This document shows positions 19,791-31,520 of a stretch of 64,000 nt of DNA, piece by piece (within the stretch, counting starts at the first letter, position 1; every line of letters begins with the position of its first letter). The stretch lies in the NCBI RefSeq assembly GCF_963169125.1, contig NC_084802.1, positions 14,384,896 to 14,448,895 on the forward strand. The letters are read 5' to 3'. The notes below the pieces were generated by a model. That model made no database searches. It was not told where the DNA came from and saw only the letters and a program-made list of their open reading frames with translations. A program made the translations under genes and the position numbers. This DNA comes from Humulus lupulus (taxonomy: Eukaryota; Streptophyta; Magnoliopsida; Rosales; Cannabaceae).

Positions 19791-22700
19791 ATGATGGATA
19801 AAAACTGGATTTTCCAAAAGAATAGATTATCCGTAGAGTATTTTGATGGACTTAAGAGTTTTATTAAATTATCAACGCTTTACTTAAATGGTGAAAATAA
19901 AATTCGATGTCCATGTGTTTCTTGTATGAACTTATATTACCATGACTTGGAGACAATTGAGCGTCATATATTCGTAAAGGGATTTTATAGTAAATATGTT
20001 GCGTGGGAGTATCATGGGGAAGATATCACAGAAGTAAACGAAGACCGAGAGGAACTAGAAACAAATAGTGAAGAAGACGAAATATCATGTGATAGTGATA
20101 ATGAAGACGATGACAATATGATACCAGCATTAGAAGATTTAGCTAATCAATATCATCAGAATAGTGATTTTGTGAACCTTGGAGATTCAAATGGCCACAA
20201 CAATGAAAGGAATACATTGCCTGAATTATTTGCTGAAGCAGAAAAAGAGTTGTATTTTGGATGCACAACATTCTCACTCTTAACATTTATTGTTAATTTA
20301 ATGCACATTAAAGTTATGTGTGGTTGGACCAACAAATCATTTGACTTGTTGCTTGACTCACTTTGGAAAGCATTTCCCAAAGACAATAAGATTCCACAGT
20401 CTTATTATAAGGCTAAGACAATGTTGCGTGATCTTGGTTTAGGGTATGAAACTATTCATGTATATGAGTTTGATTGTGCTTTATACTGGAAAGAAAATAA
20501 AAATACTGAAAGATGTCCTATATGTGGTCATGAACGATACAAATTCCAAGGAACTAAATGTAAGAAGATCCCAAATAAAAAGATGCAATATTTTCCTATA
20601 ACTCCACGTTTGCAACGACTTTTTATGTCTCGCCATACATCATCTTATATGAGGTGGCATATGGAAGAATGTGTTGATACCGAAGGTGTACTTAGACACC
20701 CAGCAGATGCAGAGAGGTTTGGAAGAATTTTGATAGACAATATCCTGATTTTGCAAAAGAATCTAGAAATGTTAGGTTAGGATTTGCAACAGATGGGTTC
20801 AATCCATTTGGTGATTTATCAAACTCGTATAGCATGTGGCCAGTGTTGCTAATGCCATATAACATGCCACCATGGAGATGTATGAAACGAGAATTCTTAA
20901 TGATGGCATTACTAATTCCAGGACGTCGTGCTCCCGGTAAAGACATAGATGTCTATTTAGAACATTTGATCGATGAGCTTAAGGAACTATGGGAAAATGG
21001 TGTACGTACTTTTGATATTATCAATAAAGAATATTTTACCACGCGTGCTGCAGTATTGTGGACGATAAATGATTTTCCAGCATATGGTACTGTATCTAGG
21101 TATAGCACTCAAGGGTATAAGGCTTGTCCTATTTGTCAGGATGACACATCTTCATTTCGAATAAGAAGAAAAATATGTTTTATGGGTCATCGTCGATATT
21201 TGTGTCTGAATCACGAATGTCGCAATGATAGAGAGTATGATGGTACAACTGAAAGACGTCTACCTCCAATAATTTTAACAGGAGATGAAATCTTAGATAA
21301 ATTAAAAGGTGTGTGGACATGTAGGCCAGGTAAAAATGATAAGATCATTAAGAACGATAAGCAACAAATGAATGATGCACGTTATGAAAACAAAACGAAT
21401 TGGAAGCGAAAAAGTATATTTTGGGAGTTAGAATATTGGCCTAAATTAAAACTAAGACATAACTTGGATATGATGCATATTGAGAAAACTATACGTGATA
21501 GTGTGGTTGGTACAATATTTAGTATCGATGGGAAGTCTAAAGATACTGAAAATGCAAGACTTGATTTACAAGAATTAAATATTCGTAAGCAGCTACACAT
21601 GAAAAAGAAGGGGAATAACTAGTTGAAACCAGTAGCATGTTATACGTTATCAGCGAAGGAACGACAAGAATTTTGTACGTTTATAAAGTCTATAAAATTT
21701 CCTGATGGATATGCAGGAAATATTTCTCAAAATGTTAACATGAAGGATGATAAATTATTTGGGTTGAAAAGTCATGATTGCCATATCTTGTTATAGAGGT
21801 TGTTACCTATTGGACTAAGGCCATATTTGAAAAAGAAAGTGATGGATGTAATTGTTGAGTTGTCGTTATTCTTAAAAAAGCTATGTACGAGGACATTATA
21901 TGTGAAAGACTTAGATGAATTGGAAGAGGGCATTGTGTTCACGCTATGTAAATTAGAAAATATTTTTCCTCCTGCTTTCTTCGATGTGATGATACATCTT
22001 GCAGTGCACCTACCATTAGAAGCTAAGTTAGGCGGTCCAGTACAAATGAGATGGATGTATTCGATTGAAAGGTAATATAAATTACAACTTAAATTATTGT
22101 ATAATCATTGAAGAAAATATTTTTATTACTATTTATTAAGAACATAATAATTTTTAGGGAATTAGGTCATTTGAAAAAATATGTAAAGAACAAAGCCCGA
22201 CCTGAAGGTTCCATTGCTTAAGGATACGTTATTACTAAGGCATTAAATTTTTGTTCAATGTATCTTCGTGGAATAGAAACACGCTTTAATCTTCCGGATC
22301 GTAATCCTGAACACCTTGGAATTAGAAAACAATCTACCCTATCTATATTCAACGTGCCTACAAGACCATTTGGAAGACAATCATCTATCACATTGACTCA
22401 AGATCAACGAAACCAAGTACAATGGTACATTTTAAATAATTGTCTTGAGCTAGAACCATACTTAACGTAAGTTTATTGCTTTTTATTATCCTAATTCTAA
22501 CACATTTATGTTTTAGAATAAAATTAATATTTCAAGTGTTTATTATGAAAACAGTGAACATAGACTATTCTTACAATGAAAAGGAATTTTGGATATTGAT
22601 CAAGTGCAAAAGAATGAATTTTCAACTTGGTTTGAAAATAAAGTAAGTTTAAAATATCTCTGTTTGATATTTTAAATTTATTATGCGCCCTCATTTTACA

Positions 22701-23499
22701 TTTACAATATGTTATTATGATCACAGATAAAAAAAATGAATGAAACATCATCCGGTGAAGCACAAGAAGATTTGTATGCAATTGCAATGCAACTAGATTA
22801 TTTGGTTTGTACATATGCTGGTTGTATTGTTAATGGAGTTTGATACCATACAAAAAGTCGAGATGAAAAACGTTTAACTCAAAACTATGGTATTAAGGTT
22901 GAAGCTGAATATGATGGAAAAATATGTGATTTTTACGGTGTCATCGATGAAATTTGGGAAGTGCATTACCTATATTGGAACAAAGTTATATTGTTCAAAT
23001 GTTCTTGGTACAATACCAACGAAAGTGAAAATGGAATGTACACTGAATATCATTTTACTAGTATAAACACCAGCTCAAAATGGTTTGAAGATGAACCATT
23101 TGTGATTGCCAATCAAGTAAGTTCAGTTTTTTATTTGGACGACCTTAAAAAAATAAAGATTGGAAAGTGGTGTAGAAAGTAAATCATCGGCACATCTATG
23201 ACATACCATCAAAGCCAGAGGATGGTGAAGTTGATGATGAAGATCCCACTATCATCAATTCCGAAGCATATCAAGAAAAATCGTCGAATGACATTAACGT
23301 AAATTTTGATTCAACGACAAGTAATACTAATCTTATTCGAGGTGATATTGCAGATATAGAATGTGATGGTGGACTGTTCAATGATCTTCTAATAGATCAT
23401 AATGATCAAGTTCAAAACAAAATAAACAATGATGACACTGAAGAAGAAGCTTTACTTAATGATTCCGAAGAAACAATTTTGAGTGATGAAAGTGATTAA
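19791..23499 (+). pseudogene. CACTA Tnp2-type transposase (TNPD-like), broken
   Basis: The start is the ATG at 19791. The first domain (CPCVSCMNLYYHDLETIERH, to about 20020) matches the transposase-associated N-terminal domain. An acidic linker and the Tnp2 (Transposase_21) core follow: MCGWTNKSFDLLL, CPICGHERYKF, then FATDGFNPFG with a conserved aspartate and LLMPYNMPPW. Next come a DUF4218-like part (LPIGLRPYLKK, LPLEAKLGGPVQ), exons from 22158 and 22555, and a DUF4216-like part (about 22850-23180). The C-terminus is acidic and ends at TAA 23497-23499. It would cut and join the CACTA ends. Breaks: a frameshift near 20715; stops at 21620, about 21795, about 22218 and about 22842; a one-base loss in an A-run near 23147; and a TAG soon after. 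Several introns have normal GT/AG ends. Confidence 0.9.
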
Positions 23500-23503
23500 T
23501 CAT

Positions 23504-23756
23504 TGTAATATCCGTTTTCCCGGAATGAAAATTTCGTAATTTTTTCCACTATGTGAATCTTTGTCATGTTTTTTCTTTTCCTTTGATGGAATATTGAATA
23601 TGCATGATTTCCAATGGCGATAAAATTCATGGTTTCTTATGTTTAAATATCTTGGAAATGATTATAAAATCCCAGCATATGCATAATGCCAAATAAATAA
23701 ATAATGACTTAGGTTAAAGTTATTATTTATTTTATGAATATTATTATTATTATGAG

Positions 23757-23787
<31 letters not shown>

Positions 23788-24106
23788 TGGTATGAGTTAT
23801 TTTTATTTTTTTGAGTTATTATATTATTATTATTTAAATGGATTAAATAATAGTAATTATAAGCAATTATGAAATGACTATAATGTCCCCATTTTTGGGA
23901 TTTGTTGGTGGATATTTTGAGGACTTTTAGACTATATTTTTTTTTTATGTTAGATTAAGTTTTAAGACTTGAAAATGTTTTATTTTGAAGAAATAGTGAG
24001 ATCTCATGCCTTGTTTATTCCAATAAAATAGTATTTTAAATGGTTATTTTATTTATTGTTTAAATGAACTTTCATAAGTGACGTCTCGGGAAATCGGGGC
24101 GTTACA
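23504..24106. mobile_element. Solo LTR, 603 bp, TSD atcat
   Basis: Begins TGTAATATCCG and ends GGGGCGTTACA, flanked by perfect atcat (23499-23503 and 24107-24111). No coding sequence. It contains an (ATA)n microsatellite at about 23757-23788. It was inserted immediately after the transposase stop codon. The ends resemble those of chromovirus LTRs such as element B, but the unit is much shorter. Confidence 0.88.
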
Positions 24107-24201
24107 ATCATAAAGTGTGTTATTATTATTATTTTGTAAATTTTTTATTGTGCAAAATTATTATGTGCTAATACTAATTGCATATTATTAGCTCTTTAAT
24201 C

Positions 24202-27200
24202 ATGTCAAATAAGAAGTCTCTCGATCCACCAATAACTAGTAGAAGGTTGTTTGGTCGTAAGAGGACGCATATTAACTCTTCATCATCTACACAGTCCCCT
24301 TCTCCTTTGTCATGTTCTCCAAATGATGAATCAACAATACCACTAAATGATGAAACACATGAATTCTTAGAAGGTACAAAGTGTTCATGTATGACTTATG
24401 ATAATATATACATTAAAAATTTATGAAAATAGTTTTGATTACAAGTAATATTATAATTATTGTACAGAATCAAAGAAGAGAACTCGTGGCCCTACTCATG
24501 GGGATGGTGTCAGACGTTTATTAAAGGATGATACAAGTAAGTTAAAGATTTCCTATAAGAAAAAGGTGAACTTCGAGTTCATGGGACACATGCCAGTACA
24601 TTTGCAAACACTCTTGGTGTAAAAGTACGCCATCATGCTCCACTTCAGTATAGTGGCTGGGCCAAAATTCCCCCGAAAGATAAGAAAGTTGTATATGCTC
24701 GTATCATGGTATGCTTATGTTTGTACATGTATTTTATAATATTATTTTTACATAAAAATAATTTATTTTATAATTTTTAATAATTTATTTATTTTCTTAA
24801 ATTCTTTTTGTAGGAAGTATTCGAAATGGATTTTAAAAAAGATCCATATCTAAAAACTATATGCAATCACTATTGTTCAGAACGCTATAAAGACTATCGT
24901 AACAATTGTCATACACAATACAAAAATATCATCAAAGAAGGTAAAAATCCTTTAGAAAATCGTCCTGTGAAGTTGGTGCTAAGAGACGAAGATTGAGAAT
25001 GGATGTGCAATGAATACTTCTCTAATGAAGAGTGGAAGGTATTATATCTTTCTTGAATTTGTACACATTTCATAATTTTCAATTCTTAAAACTCACATGA
25101 AAAATATTTTGTGAAAAAGTCAATTGCAGGGTCAAAAAATAGATCAAGTGTTTCTTTTATGCATTCTGGTGGAACTAAGTCATTTATTCAGTATTTACAT
25201 GAGATGGTAAACATATTTTTGACATAATATCATTGTAATTTTATTATATTTGATGTTATTAATTATTTAAATGCATTACAGAAATCAAAACAAACAATGG
25301 ATGACAAAGTACAACAAGAAACAATGAAGTTTGGAGAGATTGAAATGTTTCGAAAAACTCATTGTACAATTAAGAATGAGTGGACCCACAGAATAGTTGA
25401 GGACAAATATGTATGTTCGACTTTTAAAAATTATGAATTTTTACCTTCTAACTTTTGTAAAACTATTACACTATTATTTTCTTGTTATTGTAGAAGGAAA
25501 TGGTAGAGTTACGAAAAGAGAAACTCATTAAATTTGAAGATGGATTGTTACTAGTATTGGATGAAGCTGCAATATACATTCAAGTTTTAGGCGAAGAAAA
25601 ATATGGTTGGTTACGAGGTTTTGGTCCTATACTTGGAAAGAAGATGTCAACCCAGTTATCATCCAAACGTGAAGAGATTGAAGATGAACGTTTGAAGAAA
25701 TTAGATAAAATCGTTGAAGATCTTAAAAATGAACAAAATAACAACATTGCAAGAATTGTTCAAGAGAATATGGAGAAGTTCTACGAATCACAACAAAGTC
25801 GATTATTAGAACAAAGAGCATTAGAGTCACAAATCACACCTCCTACATCAATGATTTCATTAAATTTTAAATTTTAAATCCAATATTACATATAATTTAT
25901 GATGTTTTTTTCTAATCAATTTTTAATTTTATCTTTTGTTTCATAATAAACAACACAGCTTTTCACCGCAACTAGAGCCATATAAAGGAAAAGATCAACC
26001 TTCTTCTTCACAAATTCCCAGTACATCCTCCACAAGTTTAAAGGAAGTGCAAAAATCTCCAATTCAATTTGAGATGCCCAAGGATGCTCCAAAGAGTGTA
26101 AAAGTTGTATTACTACTGTTCGACTTTATGAACCTTCACACACATTTCGTATTGCCATGGACCCATAAATTTTGGATAGTGATCAATACTTATTTATTTC
26201 ACCTGAAGATGTGATTCACCTTGACATCATGACAGAGATTGGAGCTCCTTGTATAACATTTTGGATCAGGTAAAAAAGAAATACCTTTCACATAATTCTC
26301 ATGCACAAAATAACATTATTTGTCTTACAAATTTAATTGTAATATTTAGGATCTTACATCGAAAGTTGGAAAAAGCAAATCGAGCACAATATTTTTGTTT
26401 CTTTCATCCAACTTTGGCTTTGGATTTGTGTCAAACACAAAATGCAATATCAATGGTAAATCGCTTGGAAGACACAGAAAGAGGACAATTTTGGTTGCTT
26501 CCTATTCATATTGGGTAAGATTTATTTATTTATTTAACTAATTACATTATCAATATATTAATTTATATACAATATCGTATTTTATGGTCAGCAGATATCA
26601 TTGGATGCTAGTAATAATTGATCTATTGCGTGATACATGTTATTGGCTTGATCCAATTAGACTACCCCCACATAACGAAATCAAAAGTCTAATGGCAATG
26701 TAAGTTAAATAGTGCTATGGAGTAGTCTTATTTAATTTTTACTTTAAATTTATTATTAAATATTTTATTTGTTTATTAGGGCTTTTGATTACTACAATAC
26801 CTCCACAAATAGGCAACCAAAAGAGTCTGGTATTACATGGAAATCTATAAATGTAAGTTATAAAATAATATCACATAATATATATTACATTTTATAATTA
26901 CTTTAAAATATTACAATATAATATTGTATTGAAAATTTAAATTATCAAAGTCTTTTTATCTTGTCATTTACATTTTATGAATTTGTGCAGTGTCCTCAAC
27001 AACCATCGAATATTGAGTGTGGATATTATGTAATGAGATATATGCGTGACTTTTGCATGGATTCTAGACCTATCAATTGGTTAACTACTCATGTAAGATG
27101 TATATATATACTATTGAAATAAAATATTTTGTTATTATATTATACAATTGACTAATATTCATTATTACTTACATTTATTTATTACAGTGCAATGAGAAAA

Positions 27201-27277
27201 TGAAAGATTACACAGAATAAAATATTGATCAAATTCGAGTGGAGTGGGCTGACAAGTTCATAGAATTGGTTGACTAA
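24202..27277 (+). pseudogene. CACTA second gene: Transposase_24-like region plus C48 (Ulp1) peptidase
   Basis: A multi-exon gene starting at ATG 24202 (MSNKKSLDPPITSRRLFGRK). The exon from about 24470 encodes KKRTRGPTHGDGVRRLL and, after a frameshift near 24575, GTHASTFANTLGV and HHAPLQYSGWAKIPPKDKK, typical of plant Transposase_24. Further exons at about 24813, 25113, 25284 and 25497 lead to a coiled coil at 25660-25830. The 3' exons carry the peptidase: YHWMLVIIDLL (His) and YWLDPI (Asp) at about 26596-26700, CPQQPSNIECGYYVMRYMRD (Gln and Cys) at about 26994-27053, and a last exon ending WADKFIELVD at TAA 27275-27277. All four active-site positions are intact. Breaks: TGA near 24995 and TAA near 27218 besides the frameshift. 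Ulp1-type domains cleave SUMO-like conjugates; their role in CACTA elements is unknown. Confidence 0.85.
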
Positions 27278-27784
27278 TTCCAATCAGCAATACTATAGTT
27301 CCTTCTCCAATTGTTTCATTTTCAAAAGTTATATCCAAAGAGTTTTGTGGTTCTGGTTTTTTTATTTATTTTGAATAGTTTTAGTCACTATGCTCTTTTT
27401 TCCCCCAAGAGGCTTTTTCCCATTGGATTTTCCATTTTGCATTTTTTTACTGAGGCTTGTCATAGGTTCAATGCAATATCTTTGTTTTAGGAAAGTTATC
27501 CCTATACATGACTTATGTAGTTTCTTACTTTATTTTCCTTCAAGTTTGTTATTGTAATTATGATATTTTTAATTTTATCTTTTGATTTTGTCCATATACA
27601 TTTAGTTGGTTTTTTTTACCTTGATCTTATTTTTTATTAAATAAAATTATTTTACAAATTAAAATATTATTAATTTGTTGAGAGTCCATAACACAAATCT
27701 AGATTTAATTACTTTATGTTTGGTATTCTAATATATTTTATACATTATAATTTTTACTGTGTACTTTCTCTACCAACACTTTTG
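27278..27784. other. CACTA 3' region, non-coding
   Basis: AT-rich sequence between the peptidase gene and the right subterminal repeats. It probably holds the 3' UTR; no other feature seen. Confidence 0.5.
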
Positions 27785-27894
27785 TAGCAAAAATACTACT
27801 ACTAGAAATATTTTATTTGCTAGTGCCAAAAATGATAAAATTTAGTAGCATTAAATTTATTTCTACTACCTTAGAATTGATCACTGTTATCCCC

Positions 27895-29094
27895 AAAAAT
27901 TGGAGATCAATGACGTGGCAATAAAGGTGACAGGTGGCAGTGCATGGTCAGTAAAAGACATATTAATAGTCAATAAATACATTGACTCCTCAGAGTTGTG
28001 ATAAAGTGACCCGGTAGACTGACGAAGAATTTGGACTGCTTGAGAGGCCCCAAGAGGTCCAGTCGGACCACCTTGGTCCGAGGAGAACCAAGGAGGGTGT
28101 GTTCGGACCTTAGTCCTAGGAGAGCTAAGGAGAGTGCATCCTAGGAGATCCCAAGGGTGTGGTCCAAGGAGAGCTAAGGAGAGTGCATCCTAGGAGAGCT
28201 AAGGAGAGTGCATCCTAGGAGAGCTAAGGAGAATGCATCCTAGGAGATCCCAAGGGTGTGGTCCGAGGAGAGCTAAGGAGAGTGCATCCTAGGAGAGCTA
28301 AGGAGAATGCATCCTAGGAGATCCCAAGGGTGTGGTCCGAGGAGACCCCAAGAATTTGGTCTTTATGCGTATGTCCAACAAGTGCATGGCTATCCAAATA
28401 AAGAAATGGCATGCCAGAGGAGAGTGCCATGTTAGAGGAGAGACATGGCATGCTAGAGGAGAGGAGTGCATGTCCAGCACTTGCGTGTCCTACCAGCAAG
28501 TGTATGTCCGACCAACATGTGTATGATCGACCAGAGTGGAGGTGAGGTGGATCAACTAGCTAGAGGAGGACTAAGTCAAGATTCCCAGAAACGGCTTCAA
28601 CAAGATACGCGGGAATCTCTCATTCTTCCCACAAATGGGGGGTTTTGTTACATTTTGAATGTTTTTTGTAATTTAAATGTAATAAATATAATAAAATATC
28701 CTGATTCTAGGGGATACCGTATGTATGACCCTAAGCCTATAAATAGAGGGCTTATGGGATTAGAAGGGGGCTTTTTCTCCTTCTTTCTAGACTTTTGGGA
28801 AATTTGGGTCTGAGTATTCTAGAGAGAGAAAGCGCTGGTATTTGAAAGGATTCTTGTATTTTTGCAATCTGTACTGAAGAAACTCAGTTGGCTCAGTCCA
28901 TCTGATCTTGAGTACAGATCTATAATCATAACTCTAAGTGGATTAGGCTATTACCGACTGATCGGGGTTGAACCACTATAAAAATCTTGTGTGTTATTTA
29001 CTTTTCTTGATAAAACTATCTGTGTCGTTTAAATTCTCTTGAAGGTTTATCGTTTTTGACGTTCTCACGTCGTTGGCTAAAAACACAGTCAACA
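27895..29094 (+). mobile_element. Solo LTR, 1200 bp, TSD atcac
   Basis: Begins TGTTATCCCC and ends CACAGTCAACA, with perfect atcac duplications (27890-27894 and 29095-29099). CTATAAATAG at 28737-28746 is the likely TATA box. The upstream part carries a tandem array at 28100-28345. No internal domain remains. The short ORFs inside are not genes. Confidence 0.92.
28100..28345. repeat. Tandem repeat of about 26 bp in the solo LTR
   Basis: Repeats of AGGAGAGCTAAGGAGAGTGC followed by ATCCT, interspersed with AGGAGATCCCAAGGGTGTGG, making a higher-order pattern. It lies upstream of the TATA box, so it may be an enhancer-type repeat of the U3 region (inference). Confidence 0.8.
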
Positions 29095-29510
29095 ATCACT
29101 AAATGGGAAAAAAACAAAGATAAAATCATATAAAATGCATCAATTTTATATTTGGTGCTAATATTTAATTTTAGCTACCAAAAAATATTGGTAGTTGACA
29201 ATATAAATATGCTACCAAATATGTTGGTAGCAGACGTATTTTGTATCATTTAATTATAATTTGCCACAAAATTATTTTGCTACCAAAATTTAGTAGCAAA
29301 TTTATTCATTGGCGCCAACAATATTAGCTACCAAAGAACATTGGTAGCTGAAAATATAAATATGCTACCAAAATAATTGGTAGCAGTAATATTTGCTATT
29401 GCATGATTAGTATTTACTACTAAATCATTTTGCTACCAAAATTTAGTAGCAAATGATAATTAACTGCTACCAAAAATATTTGGTAGCTAAAAACCTAATT
29501 TCTTGTAGTG

Positions 29511-29884
29511 ATTGTTGATAAAGCATCTACGAGAGTGCTCAAAATTCATTGCGAGTATGCTCATGAAGTGAATATACAAAAGACAAATGAAGATGCTCAA
29601 TGTTAGAATTCAATGATGGTCATAATTAAAGTCATGACAACACATAGTACGAGCAAGGATTTTATGGGCAAATGTTGTGCATGGTTTTAGCATGCTCCAA
29701 AATGACATGTGGCATACCTCGGACTTCAAGCATAGGAAATGCAAGCATATCTCGACCAAGAAGCAGGCATCCATTTGCACAAGTACATATATAATTGGCA
29801 TGTACATCAAGGTCTTAGCAAAGATCTTGGAGCATGATATGTAATGGGAGTGTGCTCAATACGCGTCAACCATCAACAAACATA
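29511..29884. other. Sequence between the two CACTA elements
   Basis: Begins with the right TSD att of the first CACTA element. Mixed-composition sequence continuing the flank seen at 530-619. No gene was recognised; a short minus ORF at 29610-29810 has no support. Confidence 0.4.
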
Positions 29885-29904
29885 ACTACTAAAAAAGCAG
29901 GGGT

Positions 29905-30110
29905 TTAGCATCATTTACAAACCGACGCTTTTGCCAATTGCGTCGATTTTGGAACCGAAGCAGTTGCAGGTGACACGTTTGACTTAGGCAGAAGCATCGG
30001 TCTGTAACCGACGCTTTTGATAAGCAGATGTGTCGTTCTGTAAAATTGACGCTTTTGGGACTCAGATGCGTCGGTTACAAATTGACGAATATGCTTGCGT
30101 CTGTGCAACA
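29905..30110. repeat. Subterminal repeats of the second CACTA element
   Basis: Five or more copies, in both orientations, of a motif like ACCGACGCTTTT or its complement: 29930, 29945, 30008, 30048 and 30068, plus related GCGTC copies. Typical of CACTA ends. Confidence 0.7.
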
Positions 30111-30544
30111 CCGGTGCTAATACGTTTAAAAATTGTATTATTCAATCTTTTTCTGCCATTTTCCCCCTGCAGCTGAACATATGCGAAAACAGAAGCAGAA
30201 AGGCAAAAACAAAATCAGAAACACGTATATATATATCAAAAGTATATATTTATATGAAACTATATATATACAATGGTCGAGATATATGATTCAAAAAAAA
30301 AATTTATATACTCGAGAGGGAAAACAATGACTAAGTTAATTTCTAATCAAAATCTACTAACTTAAACATTGTTTAGAGTCACAAAATAAGTTAGTAAAAC
30401 TAATCTATGCCCATATATTATAGACAGAAAATAAGTTAGAGTAAACTAATCTAAGTCAAGATCGACATATGACTCAACAAATAATATTCATACTCAATCG
30501 ATATACACAAGAGGTACTAGCTAGCACTAGTTATCATCAAACAC

Positions 30545-31180
30545 TAAGAAGAGGTAGAATTGACTCCTCCCATTCATCTCGTATGACGTTGACTTCTTCA
30601 AGCGGGTACACCATTGTGCTTTTGAACTACAAATGAATTCAAAAAATTAATTATACTTGAATTATATATGATTTTACAATCAAAGTTAAATTAAACTATA
30701 TAATAACTAATAAATTAAACAATACTTACGTGACAACTCAAGTGGTTCTTTGGGTTGGGCTCTGAAATGAAGTCTCTTGCGAACTCCATTACGTATTACC
30801 CACACTTGATGTCATCATCCTACCGTCAGCACTATTAAACATAACAAAAAACATTTCAATTATATATATATATGCTTAGATAATTTGAAAACTTCTAAGT
30901 TGTGATTAAAAATTTATTACCAAAGGGTGGCAAAGTTTTACTCTTCTAGCAAGTTTTCCTCTCTGTATCTCATATGAATCTAGGGCACTATACCAAATAT
31001 AATTGACCGTAATTAAGTAGTTAAAATAAAATATTGTTGAAGTAACTAAGATAAAAAAAGGCATGACTTACACATCTATGTATCGCTTGATCTCTGGGTG
31101 AATACGGTGATTCAATGGATCCAAAAATGCTATCGAATGGGTGGGAGGCTGAATAAGCACGAGCATCCAGTGCTCCCTAT
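30545..31180 (-). pseudogene. Ulp1 (C48) peptidase exons of the second CACTA element
   Basis: Four minus-strand exon pieces. 31175-31071 encodes EHWMLVLIQPPTHSIAFLDP (catalytic His and Asp) after an acceptor ending ATAG and before a GTAAGT donor. About 30990-30925 encodes a lysine/arginine-rich piece ending CHPL before GTAATA. About 30810-30730 encodes DDIKCG, a stop codon, then YVMEFARDFISEPNP, placing the stop beside the catalytic cysteine motif. About 30630-30545 encodes MVYPLEEVNVIRDEWEESI, matching the family C-terminus. Order and spacing parallel the intact-looking peptidase at 26596-27277. Upstream exons were not found. Confidence 0.75.
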
Positions 31181-31520
31181 AAATTTCCAAAGACATTTGT
31201 ATTAGATGTAAGCTTGTATAGTAAACAAACACTTGGTGGGTGCTCATACTCAATTCAATTAAAACATAAAACAAAAAAAATAATATTAAAAGAATTCATG
31301 TAATAAAATCAAAAAATCAAGCATACAAGCAAAAAAAAAAACATAATACTTGTTTTTCCAACTAAGTACTAAAATTACGATAATGTTCATCTTGTACCCA
31401 TTTTTGGTTCTTTGACTTAGTGGGATGAGTGGTATTGATCCATTTAATATGTTCTTTTTAAAATACATATGAACAACTTATTCCATGCCAAAAGTATGAG
31501 AAAATAACACAAACTTCATA

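Larger units (their letters stand above)
620..29510 (+). mobile_element. CACTA (En/Spm) DNA transposon with nested insertions
   Basis: The left end reads CACTCCAAGAAA and the reverse complement of the right end reads CACTACAAGAAA. The first 28 bases of the two ends agree at about 24 positions. Both ends are flanked by the 3-bp direct repeat att (617-619 and 29511-29513), as is usual for CACTA elements. Subterminal arrays of short GCTACCAAA/TTTGGTAGC motifs lie inside both ends. Two + strand genes follow the usual CACTA order: a Tnp2 transposase, then a Transposase_24/Ulp1 gene. Four LTR insertions and a MITE sit inside it. Subtracting the four LTR insertions and their duplicated target sites leaves about 13.8 kb. 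Both genes carry stops and frameshifts, so the element is not autonomous. Confidence 0.9.
27785..29510. repeat. Right subterminal repeats and TIR of the CACTA element, split by a solo LTR
   Basis: GCTACCAAA and TTTGGTAGC motifs in both orientations occur at 27785-27894 and, denser, at 29110-29495 (for example GCTACCAAATATGTTGGTAGC-like pairs near 29210-29230). The solo LTR 27895-29094 lies between the two parts. The element ends TTTCTTGTAGTG at 29510, followed by the TSD att. Confidence 0.85.
29885..31520 (-). mobile_element. 3' part of a second CACTA element
   Basis: The left end, ACTACTAAAAAAGCAGGGG preceded by an A in place of the usual C, looks like a CACTA terminus. It is followed by dense subterminal repeats built on GACGCTTTT and its complement (29915-30100). 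Minus-strand Ulp1 exons (30545-31180) follow, so the left end is the element's 3' end. The repeat motif differs from the first CACTA element, so it is another family. The element breaks off at about 31520 where element C begins; no transposase or second terminus was found in the window. Confidence 0.65.

Noticed and set aside
29911..30111. Minus-strand ORF of 66 codons
   Set aside because: Translation of CACTA subterminal repeats.
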